This document shows, one piece after another, positions 55,389 through 64,000 of a stretch of 64,000 bases of DNA. Each line of letters starts with the position of its first letter. Within the stretch, counting starts at the first letter, position 1. A program made the translations under genes and the position numbers. Source of the stretch: Brevundimonas intermedia (GTDB taxonomy: Bacteria > Pseudomonadota > Alphaproteobacteria > Caulobacterales > Caulobacteraceae). The stretch covers positions 166,564-230,563 of the forward strand of contig NZ_BSFD01000004.1 in NCBI RefSeq assembly GCF_027922165.1, read 5' to 3'. Under the pieces are notes generated by a model that was not told the origin of the DNA, made no database searches, and saw nothing but the letters and a program-made list of their open reading frames with translations.

Positions 55389-57313
55389 TCGATCTGAAAT
55401 TCCCCGACGGCGCGGTGCGTCAGTATCCGGCCGGTTCGACGGCGCGCGACGTCGCGACCTCGATCTCGCCGTCCCTGGCCAAGAAGGCGGTGCTGGCCGA
55501 GCTGAACGGCGAGCAGCGCGACATGGGTCGGGTGCTGGAAACCGGCGGCGACTTCCGCCTGATCATGCGCGACGACCCCGCCGCCCTCTATACGATCCGC
55601 CACGACACGGCCCACGTCCTGGCCGAGGCGGTTCAGACGCTGTTCCCGGGAACCCAGGTCACGATCGGCCCGGCCATCGAGGACGGCTTCTATTATGACT
55701 TCTTCCGCGACGAGCCCTTCTCGACCGACGACTTCGCCGCCATCGAGAAGGAGATGGGCCGGATCGTCGATCGCGACGCCAAGTTCGAGCGCGAGGTCTG
55801 GGACCGCGACGAGGCCATCGTCTTCTTCGAGGCGCGCGGCGAGAAGTTCAAGGCCGAGCTGATCCGCGACCTGCCCGAGAACGAGACCATCACCCTGTAC
55901 AAACAGGGCGACTGGATCGACCTGTGCCGGGGCCCGCACTTCCCCTCAACCCGCCATGTCGGCAAGGCGTTCAAACTGACCAAGCTGGCCGGCGCCTATT
56001 GGCGGGGCGACAGCAAGCGCGAACAGCTGCAACGCATCTACGGCACGGCCTGGGCCACCAAGGAAGACCTGGACGCCTATCTCCAACGTTTGGAAGAGGC
56101 CGAAAAGCGCGACCACCGCAAGGTCGGCAAGGCGATGGAGCTCTTCCATATGCAGGAAGAGGGCCGGGGCATGGTCTTCTGGCATCCGAAGGGCTGGGTT
56201 CTGTGGCGCGTGCTCGAGGCCTATATGCGCCGTCGCCTGGACGCCGCCGGCTATGTCGAGGTCAAGACGCCCCAGGTGCTGGACCGCAAATTCTGGGAAC
56301 AGAGCGGCCACTGGGACAAGTATCGGCCCAATATGTTCGTCTGCGAGACGGTCGAGGGCGAGACCCTCAGCCTCAAACCGATGAACTGCCCCGGCCACGT
56401 CCAGATCTTCGATCAGGGTCAGCGCTCTTATCGCGAACTGCCGCTGCGCATGGCCGAGTTCGGCGCCTGCCACCGCTACGAGCCGTCGGGCTCGCTGCAC
56501 GGCCTGATGCGGGTGCGCGGCTTCACCCAGGACGACGCCCACATCTTCTGCCGCGAGGACCAGATCGTCGAGGAGACGGCCGAGTTCATCAAACTGGCCC
56601 GCAGCGTCCACGCCGACTTAGGCATGGAGACCGCCTATATCAGCCTGGGCACCCGGCCCGAGAACCGCGCCGGTTCGGACGAGTTCTGGGACAAGGCCGA
56701 GGCTCTGATGGCCGAAGCCGCCCGCGCCGCCGGGACCGAGCCGGTGGTCACCGAGGGCGACGGCGCCTTCTACGCGCCCAAGCTGGACTTCATCGTCAAG
56801 GACGCCATCGGCCGCGAATGGACCTGCGGCACGATCCAGCTGGACTATGTCCTGCCGGAACGGCTGGACGCGACCTACATCGCTGAGGATGGCCAGAAGC
56901 ACCGGCCGGTCATGCTGCACCGGGCGATTCTGGGCAGCTTCGAGCGATTCATCGGCATCATGATCGAGAACTACGCCGGCGCCTTCCCGCTGTGGCTGGC
57001 CCCGACGCAGGCCGTGGTGGCCACCATCACCTCGGACGCCGACGACTACGCCCGCGACGTGGTGGCCCGGTTCAAGGCCGCCGGCCTGCGCACCGAGATC
57101 GACCTGCGCAATGAGAAGGTGGGCTATAAGGTCCGCGAACACTCGGTCGGCAAGGTCCCGGTCATCGCCGTGGTCGGGCGCCAGGAAGCCGAACAGGGCA
57201 TGGTCGCCATCCGTCGCCTGGGCTCGCAGGCGCAGACCGTGGTTTCGGTCGAGGAAGCCATCCGCATCCTGACCGACGAGGCCACCCCGCCGGACCTGAA
57301 ACGCGCCGGCTGA
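55385..57313 (+). CDS. thrS: Threonyl-tRNA synthetase
   Basis: This class II synthetase of 642 residues has an N-terminal TGS domain ([23 protein letters not shown]), the editing domain with [11 protein letters not shown] and [14 protein letters not shown], and motif 2 ([32 protein letters not shown]). Motif 3 with the zinc-site cysteine/histidines ([19 protein letters not shown]) and the C-terminal anticodon domain follow. Translation is coupled to yidD. The length is typical. Confidence 0.98.
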   Translation: MIDLKFPDGAVRQYPAGSTARDVATSISPSLAKKAVLAELNGEQRDMGRVLETGGDFRLIMRDDPAALYTIRHDTAHVLAEAVQTLFPGTQVTIGPAIEDGFYYDFFRDEPFSTDDFAAIEKEMGRIVDRDAKFEREVWDRDEAIVFFEARGEKFKAELIRDLPENETITLYKQGDWIDLCRGPHFPSTRHVGKAFKLTKLAGAYWRGDSKREQLQRIYGTAWATKEDLDAYLQRLEEAEKRDHRKVGKAMELFHMQEEGRGMVFWHPKGWVLWRVLEAYMRRRLDAAGYVEVKTPQVLDRKFWEQSGHWDKYRPNMFVCETVEGETLSLKPMNCPGHVQIFDQGQRSYRELPLRMAEFGACHRYEPSGSLHGLMRVRGFTQDDAHIFCREDQIVEETAEFIKLARSVHADLGMETAYISLGTRPENRAGSDEFWDKAEALMAEAARAAGTEPVVTEGDGAFYAPKLDFIVKDAIGREWTCGTIQLDYVLPERLDATYIAEDGQKHRPVMLHRAILGSFERFIGIMIENYAGAFPLWLAPTQAVVATITSDADDYARDVVARFKAAGLRTEIDLRNEKVGYKVREHSVGKVPVIAVVGRQEAEQGMVAIRRLGSQAQTVVSVEEAIRILTDEATPPDLKRAG

Positions 57314-57361
57314 AGCCCTAAGCTCGGTTCCGAACACAGGAACGGTTCTCAGCCGGATCGC

Positions 57362-57393
57362 TTGTGATGGGGTGCGCCCCCGCGCCCCATCAC
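57362..57393. promoter_or_regulatory. Strong hairpin between thrS and the DUF892 gene
   Basis: TTGTGATGGGG pairs perfectly over eleven bases with CCCCATCACAA around a GC-rich loop (TGCGCCCCCG). It ends 19 bases before the DUF892 start codon. Without a T-run it is more likely a leader hairpin or operator than a terminator. Confidence 0.55.
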
Positions 57394-57411
57394 AATTTGC
57401 GAGACACCCCC

Positions 57412-57912
57412 ATGGCTGAGAAAACCCTCGACACCCTGTTCCACGACACGCTCAAGGACATCTATTACGCCGAGCGCAAGATCCTGAAGTCCCTGCCCAA
57501 GATGGCCCGCGCCGCTCAGTCGCCCGAGCTGAAGGCCGCCTTCGAAAAGCACAAGGGTCAGACTGAAGGCCAGATCGAACGCCTGCAGCAGGTGTTCGAG
57601 ATCATCGGCAAGGCCCCGCGCGGCAAGACCTGCGACGCCATCGAAGGCATCCTGGCCGAGGGCGAAGAGATCATGGAAGAATACAAGGACAACCCGGCCC
57701 TCGACGCCGGCCTGCTGGCCGCCGCCCAAGCGGTGGAGCACTATGAGATCACCCGCTACGGCACCCTGAAGCGCTGGGCCCTGGTGCTCGGCATGGAAGA
57801 CGCCGCCGCCCTGCTGGATGAGACCCTGCAGGAAGAATCCCAGACCGACGAAGACCTGACCGGCATCGCCGACGCCGCCGTCAACGCCGACGCGATGAAG
57901 ACCGCCGCCTGA
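57412..57912 (+). CDS. DUF892 (YciE/YciF-like) ferritin-like protein
   Basis: The 166-residue protein has a four-helix bundle: LFHDTLKDIYYAERKILKSLP, HKGQTEGQIERLQQVFE and AVEHYEITRYGTLKRWA. Metal-ligand Glu and His residues (YYAE, EHYE) resemble the YciF family of stress proteins. Such genes respond to osmotic or oxidative stress in other bacteria. ATG 57412 begins at the conserved segment; a start at 57364 would lie in the hairpin. Confidence 0.9.
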   Translation: MAEKTLDTLFHDTLKDIYYAERKILKSLPKMARAAQSPELKAAFEKHKGQTEGQIERLQQVFEIIGKAPRGKTCDAIEGILAEGEEIMEEYKDNPALDAGLLAAAQAVEHYEITRYGTLKRWALVLGMEDAAALLDETLQEESQTDEDLTGIADAAVNADAMKTAA

Positions 57913-57931
57913 TACAGGCGTGATGACATCG

Positions 57932-57963
57932 AACGGAGGCGGCCTCGCGGTCGCCTCCGTTTT
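57932..57963 (+). terminator. Terminator between DUF892 and dapD
   Basis: AACGGAGGCG-GCCTCGCGGT-CGCCTCCGTT forms a ten-pair stem with TTTT at its end. Read on the minus strand it lies just downstream of dapD, so it probably serves both convergent genes. Confidence 0.85.
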
Positions 57964-57972
57964 CATATGTGA

Positions 57973-58826
<854 letters not shown>

Positions 58827-58830
<4 letters not shown>

Positions 58831-59486
58831 GCGGCGTCCTTGAAAGTCAGGGCGTTGAGGAAGTCGAGAAGGTCAGGCGCGATATGGTCGATATGGTCGC
58901 CCAAAGGCTTTCCGTGACCGTCGCCGATCAGAATCGTGGCCATGCCCAGAGCCTTGGCCGGCTCCAGGTTTCTGGGCGTGTCCTCGAAGAAGGCGGAACT
59001 GCGGGGCTCAAAATCGAACCGTTCGATCATGTGGCGAAAGGTCGAGGGCTCGGGCTTGGGCGTCAGATCCCCGTCCTCAATGGCGAACACGCCGTCAAAA
59101 CAGTCGGCGATCCCGATCCGGTCCAGCACCCGGTGCGCATACTCCCGCGCGCCGTTGGTGAAGACGAAACAACGCCCCGGCAGGGTCTTCAGCCGCTCGG
59201 CCAGTCGCGGATTGGGCTCCACCCCGTCCAGCGGCACCTCATGCACCACGCGCAGGAAGTCCTCGGGATCGATGGTGTAGTTGGCCATCAGCCCGGCCAG
59301 GGTTGTGCCATGCTCATCCAGGAACTGACGTTGCAACACCCGCGCCTCCTGCGGGTCCAGGCCCACCGCCTCGACCACATAGGCGTTGATCCGCGCCTGG
59401 ACCAAGGCCATCAGCCCCTGCTCGCGCGGATACAGGGTGTCGTCCATGTCGAACACCCAGGCGTTGACGTGCGACAGGTCGATCAA
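58827..59486 (-). CDS. HAD-family pyrimidine 5'-nucleotidase
   Basis: The 219-residue HAD phosphatase has motif I in [12 protein letters not shown] (nucleophile Asp), motif [13 protein letters not shown], lysine in [10 protein letters not shown] and motif [14 protein letters not shown]. The DMDDTLY form and the size place it with the Sdt1/PPN1-type nucleotidases. It is between argB and dapD, each overlap being four bases, so it is tightly co-translated with amino-acid biosynthesis genes. Its physiological substrate is unclear. Confidence 0.9.
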
Positions 59487-60412
59487 GACGCCTTCACCAG
59501 GGTGCCGGCGCCGAACTCGGTGAACAGCTCGACCAGCATGGCGTGCGGTCGGCGACCGTCCAGGATGACCACGGCCTCGACCCCGGCGCGCACCGCCGCC
59601 ATGGCCGTCTCCAGCTTGGGGATCATGCCGCCCGAGGCGACCCCGGTGTCGATCAGGCCTTGCGCCTCCTCCAGCGTCATCTGGCGAATAATCTCGCCGT
59701 CCGCGCCCTTGACCCCCGGCACGTCGGTCAGCAGCAGCATCCGCTTGGCGCCCAGCGACCCGGCGATAGCCCCCGCCACCGTATCGGCGTTGACGTTATA
59801 GGTCTGGCCGTCCTCGGCCACCCCGATCGGGGCGATGACCGGAACCCAGTCCTCGGTCTCCGACGCGATCAGCCCCTTGATCAGCTTGGGATCGACCTTG
59901 GTCGGTTCGCCGACATAGCCCAGATCGACCTCGTGCTCGATCATGCTGTCGGGATCGCGCTTGGTGCGACGGGTCTTCTCGACCGTCAGCAGACCGGCGT
60001 CCTTGCCCGACAGGCCGACGCCGCGCACGTCCGCCTCCTTGCCCGCCATCGTGATCCAGTGGGCGATCTCTTTGTTCACCGCGCCCGACAGCACCATCTC
60101 GGCGACCTCCATGGTCGCGGGATCCGTGACCCTCAGCCCATCGACGAAGCTGGACTTGACCCCCGCCTTCTCCAGCATGGCGCTGATCTGCGGCCCGCCG
60201 CCGTGCACCACGACCGGGTTCACCCCCATCAGTTTCAGCAGCACCACATCGGCCGCGAACTGACGCGCCACGGCGCTCTCGCCCATGGCGTGGCCGCCGT
60301 ATTTAATGACCACGGTCTCGCGGTCATAAACTTGGATATACGGCAGGGCCTCGGCGAGCGTCTTCGCCGTCTCCCAGCTGCGTTCCTCGGACTGGCGTTC
60401 TGTTTCGTTCAT
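59483..60412 (-). CDS. argB: Acetylglutamate kinase
   Basis: ArgB phosphorylates N-acetylglutamate, the second step of arginine synthesis. The 309-residue protein shows VVIKYGGHAMG (phosphate-binding glycines), VNPVVVHGGGPQISAML, NVNADTVAGAIAGSLGA and ASGGMIPKLETA with its catalytic lysine. ATG 60412 gives the family N-terminus; the frame reaches 60478. It heads the operon argB-nucleotidase-dapD. Confidence 0.96.
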   Translation of the reverse strand: MNETERQSEERSWETAKTLAEALPYIQVYDRETVVIKYGGHAMGESAVARQFAADVVLLKLMGVNPVVVHGGGPQISAMLEKAGVKSSFVDGLRVTDPATMEVAEMVLSGAVNKEIAHWITMAGKEADVRGVGLSGKDAGLLTVEKTRRTKRDPDSMIEHEVDLGYVGEPTKVDPKLIKGLIASETEDWVPVIAPIGVAEDGQTYNVNADTVAGAIAGSLGAKRMLLLTDVPGVKGADGEIIRQMTLEEAQGLIDTGVASGGMIPKLETAMAAVRAGVEAVVILDGRRPHAMLVELFTEFGAGTLVKAS

Positions 60413-60567
60413 CACCGGCGCGAGATAGCGGGGGAGGGGGGCGCTGTCACGCGGGAAGCTAAAGCTCTGGCCCGGCAATAAGCTGCAATGAGCTGCTGGC
60501 TACTCGATAATAGCCCATGTTAGGCCCTCTAGGCTAAACAAGCCTCCGCTTCGCGAGACAAGCCTGA

Positions 60568-61914
60568 ATGCCCATACCGTCCAGCGAGAAACCGGATCGG
60601 CCTGCGATCTGCGTCGATGGTTTCAACCTCGCGGCGTCGCAGGGCACCGGGATCGCGACCTACAGTCGAAACCTGCTTGAAGCCGCCAGCCGCCTTGGCT
60701 TCCGAACAGAGGCTCTTTTCGGGCCGACGCTTTCACCGGAGTCCGTGCGCCCTTTTGGCGAAGTCGCGATCCTCGATCCTGAGCGGCCGGCAACACCGCT
60801 GCGCTTCATGCGGAAGGTCGAACGGGATGTTCGGACGCGCCTGAGCCCATTTGGACGAACCGCCAATCCTGTCGCCATCTCTAAAGACATCATCTGGCCA
60901 GGAGGCGACGCCGCCCGCCCCCGGGCGGACCGATTTTGGGCCAGCGACAAGCTCTATTTCTACGCCAGTCGCGCATTCAAGAAACACGGCAGCGGCACGC
61001 CTGTGACCTTCGATAGGCGCAACGCGCCGCCGCCCGACGTCATGCACTGGACGACCCTGCTGCCGCTGCGCGCCCGTGATGTGCCGAATATCTACACCAT
61101 CCACGACCTCATCCCGTTGCGCCTTCCGCACACGACGCTGCACAACAAGCCTGTGTTCATGGCCATGTGCCGGGAAGTCGTGCGCCACGCCGACCACATC
61201 GCCGTCGTCTCTGAGGCGACGCGTCAGGATGTCATCCGCATGCTGGGGGTGCCGGAAGACAGGGTCACCAACACCTACCAGGCCGTCAGCCTGCCAAAGG
61301 CTTTGACCGATAGGACGGAGCAGGACATCGTCGCCGAACTGGAAGCGACCTTCCAACTCGGCTGGAGCAGCTATTTTCTGCATTTCGGCGCGGTCGAGCC
61401 GAAAAAGAACCTTGGTCGCGTCGTGGAAGCCTATCTGGCGTCAGGCGTAACGACGCCTCTCGTGATCGTTGGCGGTCGCGGTTGGCTGAGCGAACCAGAG
61501 ACTGCGCTCCTGGGTCACGTGAAGGCGATCGGCGGTCCGAGTTCGGATCGCATCCATGTCTACGAATATATGTCCTTCGCTGCCTTGGTCAGCCTGATCC
61601 GAGGCGCAAAAGCTGTCCTCTTCCCCTCTCTTTATGAGGGGTTTGGGCTACCCGTCCTGGAGGCGATGAGCTTGGGAACGCCCGTTCTCACATCGAACCA
61701 GGGCTCGCTTCCTGAGGTGGCGGGCGATGCAGCCCTTCAGGTCGATCCCTACGATGTCAACGCTTTATCCCAGGCGATCCGCACTATCGACGCCGACGCC
61801 GACTGGCGCACCGACGCTTCCATTCGCGGCAAGACGCAGGCGGCGCTCTTCAGCGATGACGCCTATGACGCAAGGCTGCGCGCTCTCTATGCCAAGGTCG
61901 GCGTTTCCGGCTGA
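60568..61914 (+). CDS. GT4 family glycosyltransferase
   Basis: This 448-residue retaining glycosyltransferase has the GT-B nucleotide-sugar motif [20 protein letters not shown] (the E-x7-E pair) and [20 protein letters not shown]. The N-terminal half contains [20 protein letters not shown]. It probably builds an O-antigen or capsule chain, given the rmlC-like gene nearby. Its 3' end overlaps the convergent GT2 gene by 28 bases. Codon use looks less GC-biased than in the genes to the left. Confidence 0.9.
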   Translation: MPIPSSEKPDRPAICVDGFNLAASQGTGIATYSRNLLEAASRLGFRTEALFGPTLSPESVRPFGEVAILDPERPATPLRFMRKVERDVRTRLSPFGRTANPVAISKDIIWPGGDAARPRADRFWASDKLYFYASRAFKKHGSGTPVTFDRRNAPPPDVMHWTTLLPLRARDVPNIYTIHDLIPLRLPHTTLHNKPVFMAMCREVVRHADHIAVVSEATRQDVIRMLGVPEDRVTNTYQAVSLPKALTDRTEQDIVAELEATFQLGWSSYFLHFGAVEPKKNLGRVVEAYLASGVTTPLVIVGGRGWLSEPETALLGHVKAIGGPSSDRIHVYEYMSFAALVSLIRGAKAVLFPSLYEGFGLPVLEAMSLGTPVLTSNQGSLPEVAGDAALQVDPYDVNALSQAIRTIDADADWRTDASIRGKTQAALFSDDAYDARLRALYAKVGVSG

Positions 61915-63803
61915 TCGGAAGGACGGCTTTCGGTCTTGATAGCCCAATCCATCACTTCCTCGGCTGTCAGGCTTCGCATGCCCGCGAAAAGACGAATGCC
62001 GCGCCCTTCCCATTGAGGATTGCGGGTCGGATCAAACCGAGCGCGATCCCCCCAACGCGCGAGCAGCCGCCCCATTTCTTCTGAGACGCGCTTTCGTTTG
62101 GCTTCGGTATTGGAATGGCCGCGGCTCAGAGACTCATGATGCCGCAAAACCAACTCAGGCGCGTAGAGAATGGTCCAGCCGACCGCTCCTGCGCGGAGAC
62201 AGAAATCGACGTCGTTGCAGGACACAGCGAAGTTTTCGGCGTCGAAACCGCCGACCTGATCGAAGACCGAGCGACGCATGGCCATAAAGGCTCCCGTCAC
62301 GGCCGTCGCCGGCCTGCGCCGCACCCACCGGTCAAGCGGCCCGCGCTCGTCCGGACCGGCCCGCAATCCTTCGTGCAAAGGTTCGCCGTTCAACGCCCCC
62401 ATCACGATGCCCGCGTGCTGGACACGATCGTTCGGGTATATAAGCCGCGCTCCGACGACCCCCACGCCGTCCATAGACAGAAGTCGTCGAGCCGTCAGAT
62501 CCCAGCTCTCAGACAGCATTTCCATGTCGTTATTGGCGAAGACGACAATAGGATGTTCCCGCCCTTCGCAGGCGATATTGTTGAGACTTGCCCAGTTGAA
62601 CGGTTCGTCGCGCCGGAGAATTTCCACGCCCTGACTTCGCCAGTGCTCCAGCATTTTAAGGGTGCCGGATTCACGGCTTCCGTTGTCGATGACGACCACA
62701 TCTACTTCGTCCCTAGACGACGCGTTGCGGAATAGTGAGGTCAACATAACTTCCAAAGCAGCGCCTTCATCACGGGTTGGGATCACCACGAGAATTCGTC
62801 CGGCGACTTCCGGCTGTGGCTTGGAAGGGCGCTCGGTATTCAGTGACCTGTCCGATGCCTTGGCGCAAGCTAAGACGAGGGGAACATGCCTGACTTTTCC
62901 CCGGGTCAGGGCCCACGACAACAGCCCTCTAGCGCCGAAACCGCGTGCGTCGTTTCCATGATCGCGAAAAATGATCACTGCGGGCGGCGAGGGGTTGGTG
63001 ACAAGGTCCAGAAAATGAGGCGCCGATTGAAGGATCGGGCGCTTTGTGCCGACTGTATCCACTTCGTCGTGATCGCAATAGGCGGCGCACACATCATCGG
63101 TCAGCGCCCAAATGAGCCAATCGAGACAATCCGGCGTCAACACCGTACCCGCATCGATCAACAGAACCGGATTGAGGGCGGCTGTTCGTGTCAAGTTATC
63201 AGACATGAGCAAGGCTCCGGGGGCGGTTGGGCCAAAACTCTCAACGCCTTGCGATTGGTCGCATCCCTTCAGCACTGTTGCGTGCCAGTTTACGGACGTC
63301 AGTCCTCGCAGGGATGCGAGAGTCATCTCTACTTCCTCCTTGGTGCAGGTCTGCGCCTTGATTTGAATCTCGACTCTGTCGACCGATCGGGCGGGGGCTC
63401 CGGGACGCGATATGACGCCCGGCTGAGAAAAGGGAGGGATGGCCGTTTCGGCTCCGACCAACTCTAGCATTTGACTTCGGATGGCATCGGCTTCGTGCGA
63501 AAAGTTCGCTTCATCCAGCACCTCCGCCAGCGTGAGTTTGATGTTGGCCTTGTCCGGGCGCAGCGACAGGGCCTCGCGAAGGACAGAAATGGCGGCAGGA
63601 AGATCGCCCGACTCTCTCAAGGTATTGGCTAGACGCACGCGCACGCCGATGTCATGCGGCCGCCGACTGAGGTAACGCTCGTAGTGGCCGACTGCCGTGC
63701 TCCAGAGATTACGATGTCGAGCCGCGTCGCCCTCTTCGGCCCCGTGCCGCCTTCGAGCTGCATTCAACCGGCGATCCGCCAGACTCTTCAAAAATTGTCG
63801 CAA
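61887..63803 (-). CDS. GT2 glycosyltransferase with N-terminal TPR region
   Basis: The first 120 residues contain TPR-like helices (YERYLSRRPHDIGVRVRLANTL, LRPDKANIKLTLAEVLDEA). A middle region of about 200 residues looks like a divergent, incomplete glycosyltransferase domain (LLIDAGTVLTPDCLDWLIWAL). The GT2 domain proper follows with VVIPTRDEGAALEVML, VVIDNGSRESGT, the NNDMEM metal-binding motif and CNDVDFCLRAG. Length 638. It is probably a rhamnosyl- or similar transferase for surface polysaccharide. It is convergent with the GT4 gene. Confidence 0.88.
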   Translation of the reverse strand: MRQFLKSLADRRLNAARRRHGAEEGDAARHRNLWSTAVGHYERYLSRRPHDIGVRVRLANTLRESGDLPAAISVLREALSLRPDKANIKLTLAEVLDEANFSHEADAIRSQMLELVGAETAIPPFSQPGVISRPGAPARSVDRVEIQIKAQTCTKEEVEMTLASLRGLTSVNWHATVLKGCDQSQGVESFGPTAPGALLMSDNLTRTAALNPVLLIDAGTVLTPDCLDWLIWALTDDVCAAYCDHDEVDTVGTKRPILQSAPHFLDLVTNPSPPAVIIFRDHGNDARGFGARGLLSWALTRGKVRHVPLVLACAKASDRSLNTERPSKPQPEVAGRILVVIPTRDEGAALEVMLTSLFRNASSRDEVDVVVIDNGSRESGTLKMLEHWRSQGVEILRRDEPFNWASLNNIACEGREHPIVVFANNDMEMLSESWDLTARRLLSMDGVGVVGARLIYPNDRVQHAGIVMGALNGEPLHEGLRAGPDERGPLDRWVRRRPATAVTGAFMAMRRSVFDQVGGFDAENFAVSCNDVDFCLRAGAVGWTILYAPELVLRHHESLSRGHSNTEAKRKRVSEEMGRLLARWGDRARFDPTRNPQWEGRGIRLFAGMRSLTAEEVMDWAIKTESRPSDQPETPTLA

Positions 63804-63918
63804 GCCCGTAAACCCTACGGAAGATTTGGCTTATTGAGCCATTGCGCTCCCTATCGCAAAAAAGCTGCCTTAAATCATCTGCTATCGCTCTGGTGCACGC
63901 CGTTTGAGTCTGAAAGCC

Positions 63919-64000
63919 ATGCCAGTTTCTTCCAATCCTGTGACCCTTCTCCGCCCGCGCCGTTTCGGCGATGCGCGCGGCTGGTTCATGGAGACCTATT
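63919..64000 (+). CDS. rmlC: dTDP-4-dehydrorhamnose 3,5-epimerase, 5' part only
   Basis: ATG 63919 opens a frame running off the right edge. The visible 27 residues, with VTLLRPRRFGDARGWFMETY, match the N-terminus of RmlC (family pattern P-x-x-FGDxRGxFxE). RmlC epimerises dTDP-4-keto-6-deoxyglucose on the way to dTDP-L-rhamnose, so a rhamnose-containing surface glycan is likely encoded beyond the edge. The cupin catalytic residues are not in view. Confidence 0.8.
   Translation, partial: MPVSSNPVTLLRPRRFGDARGWFMETY

Overview
The window is about 64 kb of GC-rich chromosome from an alphaproteobacterium. It is most likely Caulobacterales and probably Brevundimonas or a close relative; this is inferred from gene content, since no rRNA is present. 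The best marker is a truncated DivL-type cell-cycle kinase at the left edge with tyrosine in place of the phospho-acceptor histidine. A Bkd branched-chain keto acid dehydrogenase operon, a CIRCE-like groESL promoter, PhaR and a TadG-like protein fit that group. Most of the window is ordinary core genome in short operons on both strands. I see no prophage, insertion sequence or CRISPR array.

Layout. 1-9 kb: divL (partial), a small zincin, MarC, pyrF, a secreted repeat protein, an SdhAF4-like protein, htpX, an M28 peptidase. 8-18 kb: acetyl-CoA acetyltransferase with a coupled small gene, hemolysin III, phaR, HMG-CoA lyase with an ArnT-like glycosyltransferase, a divergent GT2, pgi. 18-23 kb: a probable zinc-starvation divergon (DUF1826 / COG0523 GTPase) around a Zur-like palindrome, then groESL. 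23-30 kb: the bkd operon (E1alpha, E1beta, E2, an unknown secreted protein, E3) opposite its Lrp-type regulator, then a pirin. 30-40 kb: a WD40 protein coupled to mtgA, an ACE-like M2 lipoprotein peptidase, a TadG-like von Willebrand protein, a 2OG-Fe oxygenase, two OmpA-family proteins. 40-50 kb: a MaoC protein, threonine dehydratase, glpK, a phosphotransferase, DUF2383, tryptophan dioxygenase, a CHAP protein, an acyltransferase, a carotenoid oxygenase with DUF2141, tRNA-Cys. 50-60 kb: priA, transaldolase, DUF484-xerC, an IscU-like protein, yidD-thrS, DUF892, and the argB-nucleotidase-dapD operon. 60.5-64 kb: the edge of a surface-polysaccharide region (GT4, TPR-GT2, start of rmlC), whose base composition looks less GC-rich.

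The most unusual feature is a set of four short palindromic composite elements (104-148 bp). Two lie between genes (30646-30792, 52061-52208). The other two lie, in opposite orientations, inside the two interdomain linkers of the E2 gene, where they are translated in frame. One unit is shared between the two E2 copies with 2 mismatches in 44 bases. They look like small non-autonomous repeats that settled in flexible protein linkers; one intergenic copy also appears to supply the ribosome-binding site of priA. Other points of interest are a 29-base near-perfect inverted repeat in front of the TadG-like gene, an unknown secreted protein inside the bkd operon, and a secreted protein with duplicated Val-Ala-Pro repeats.
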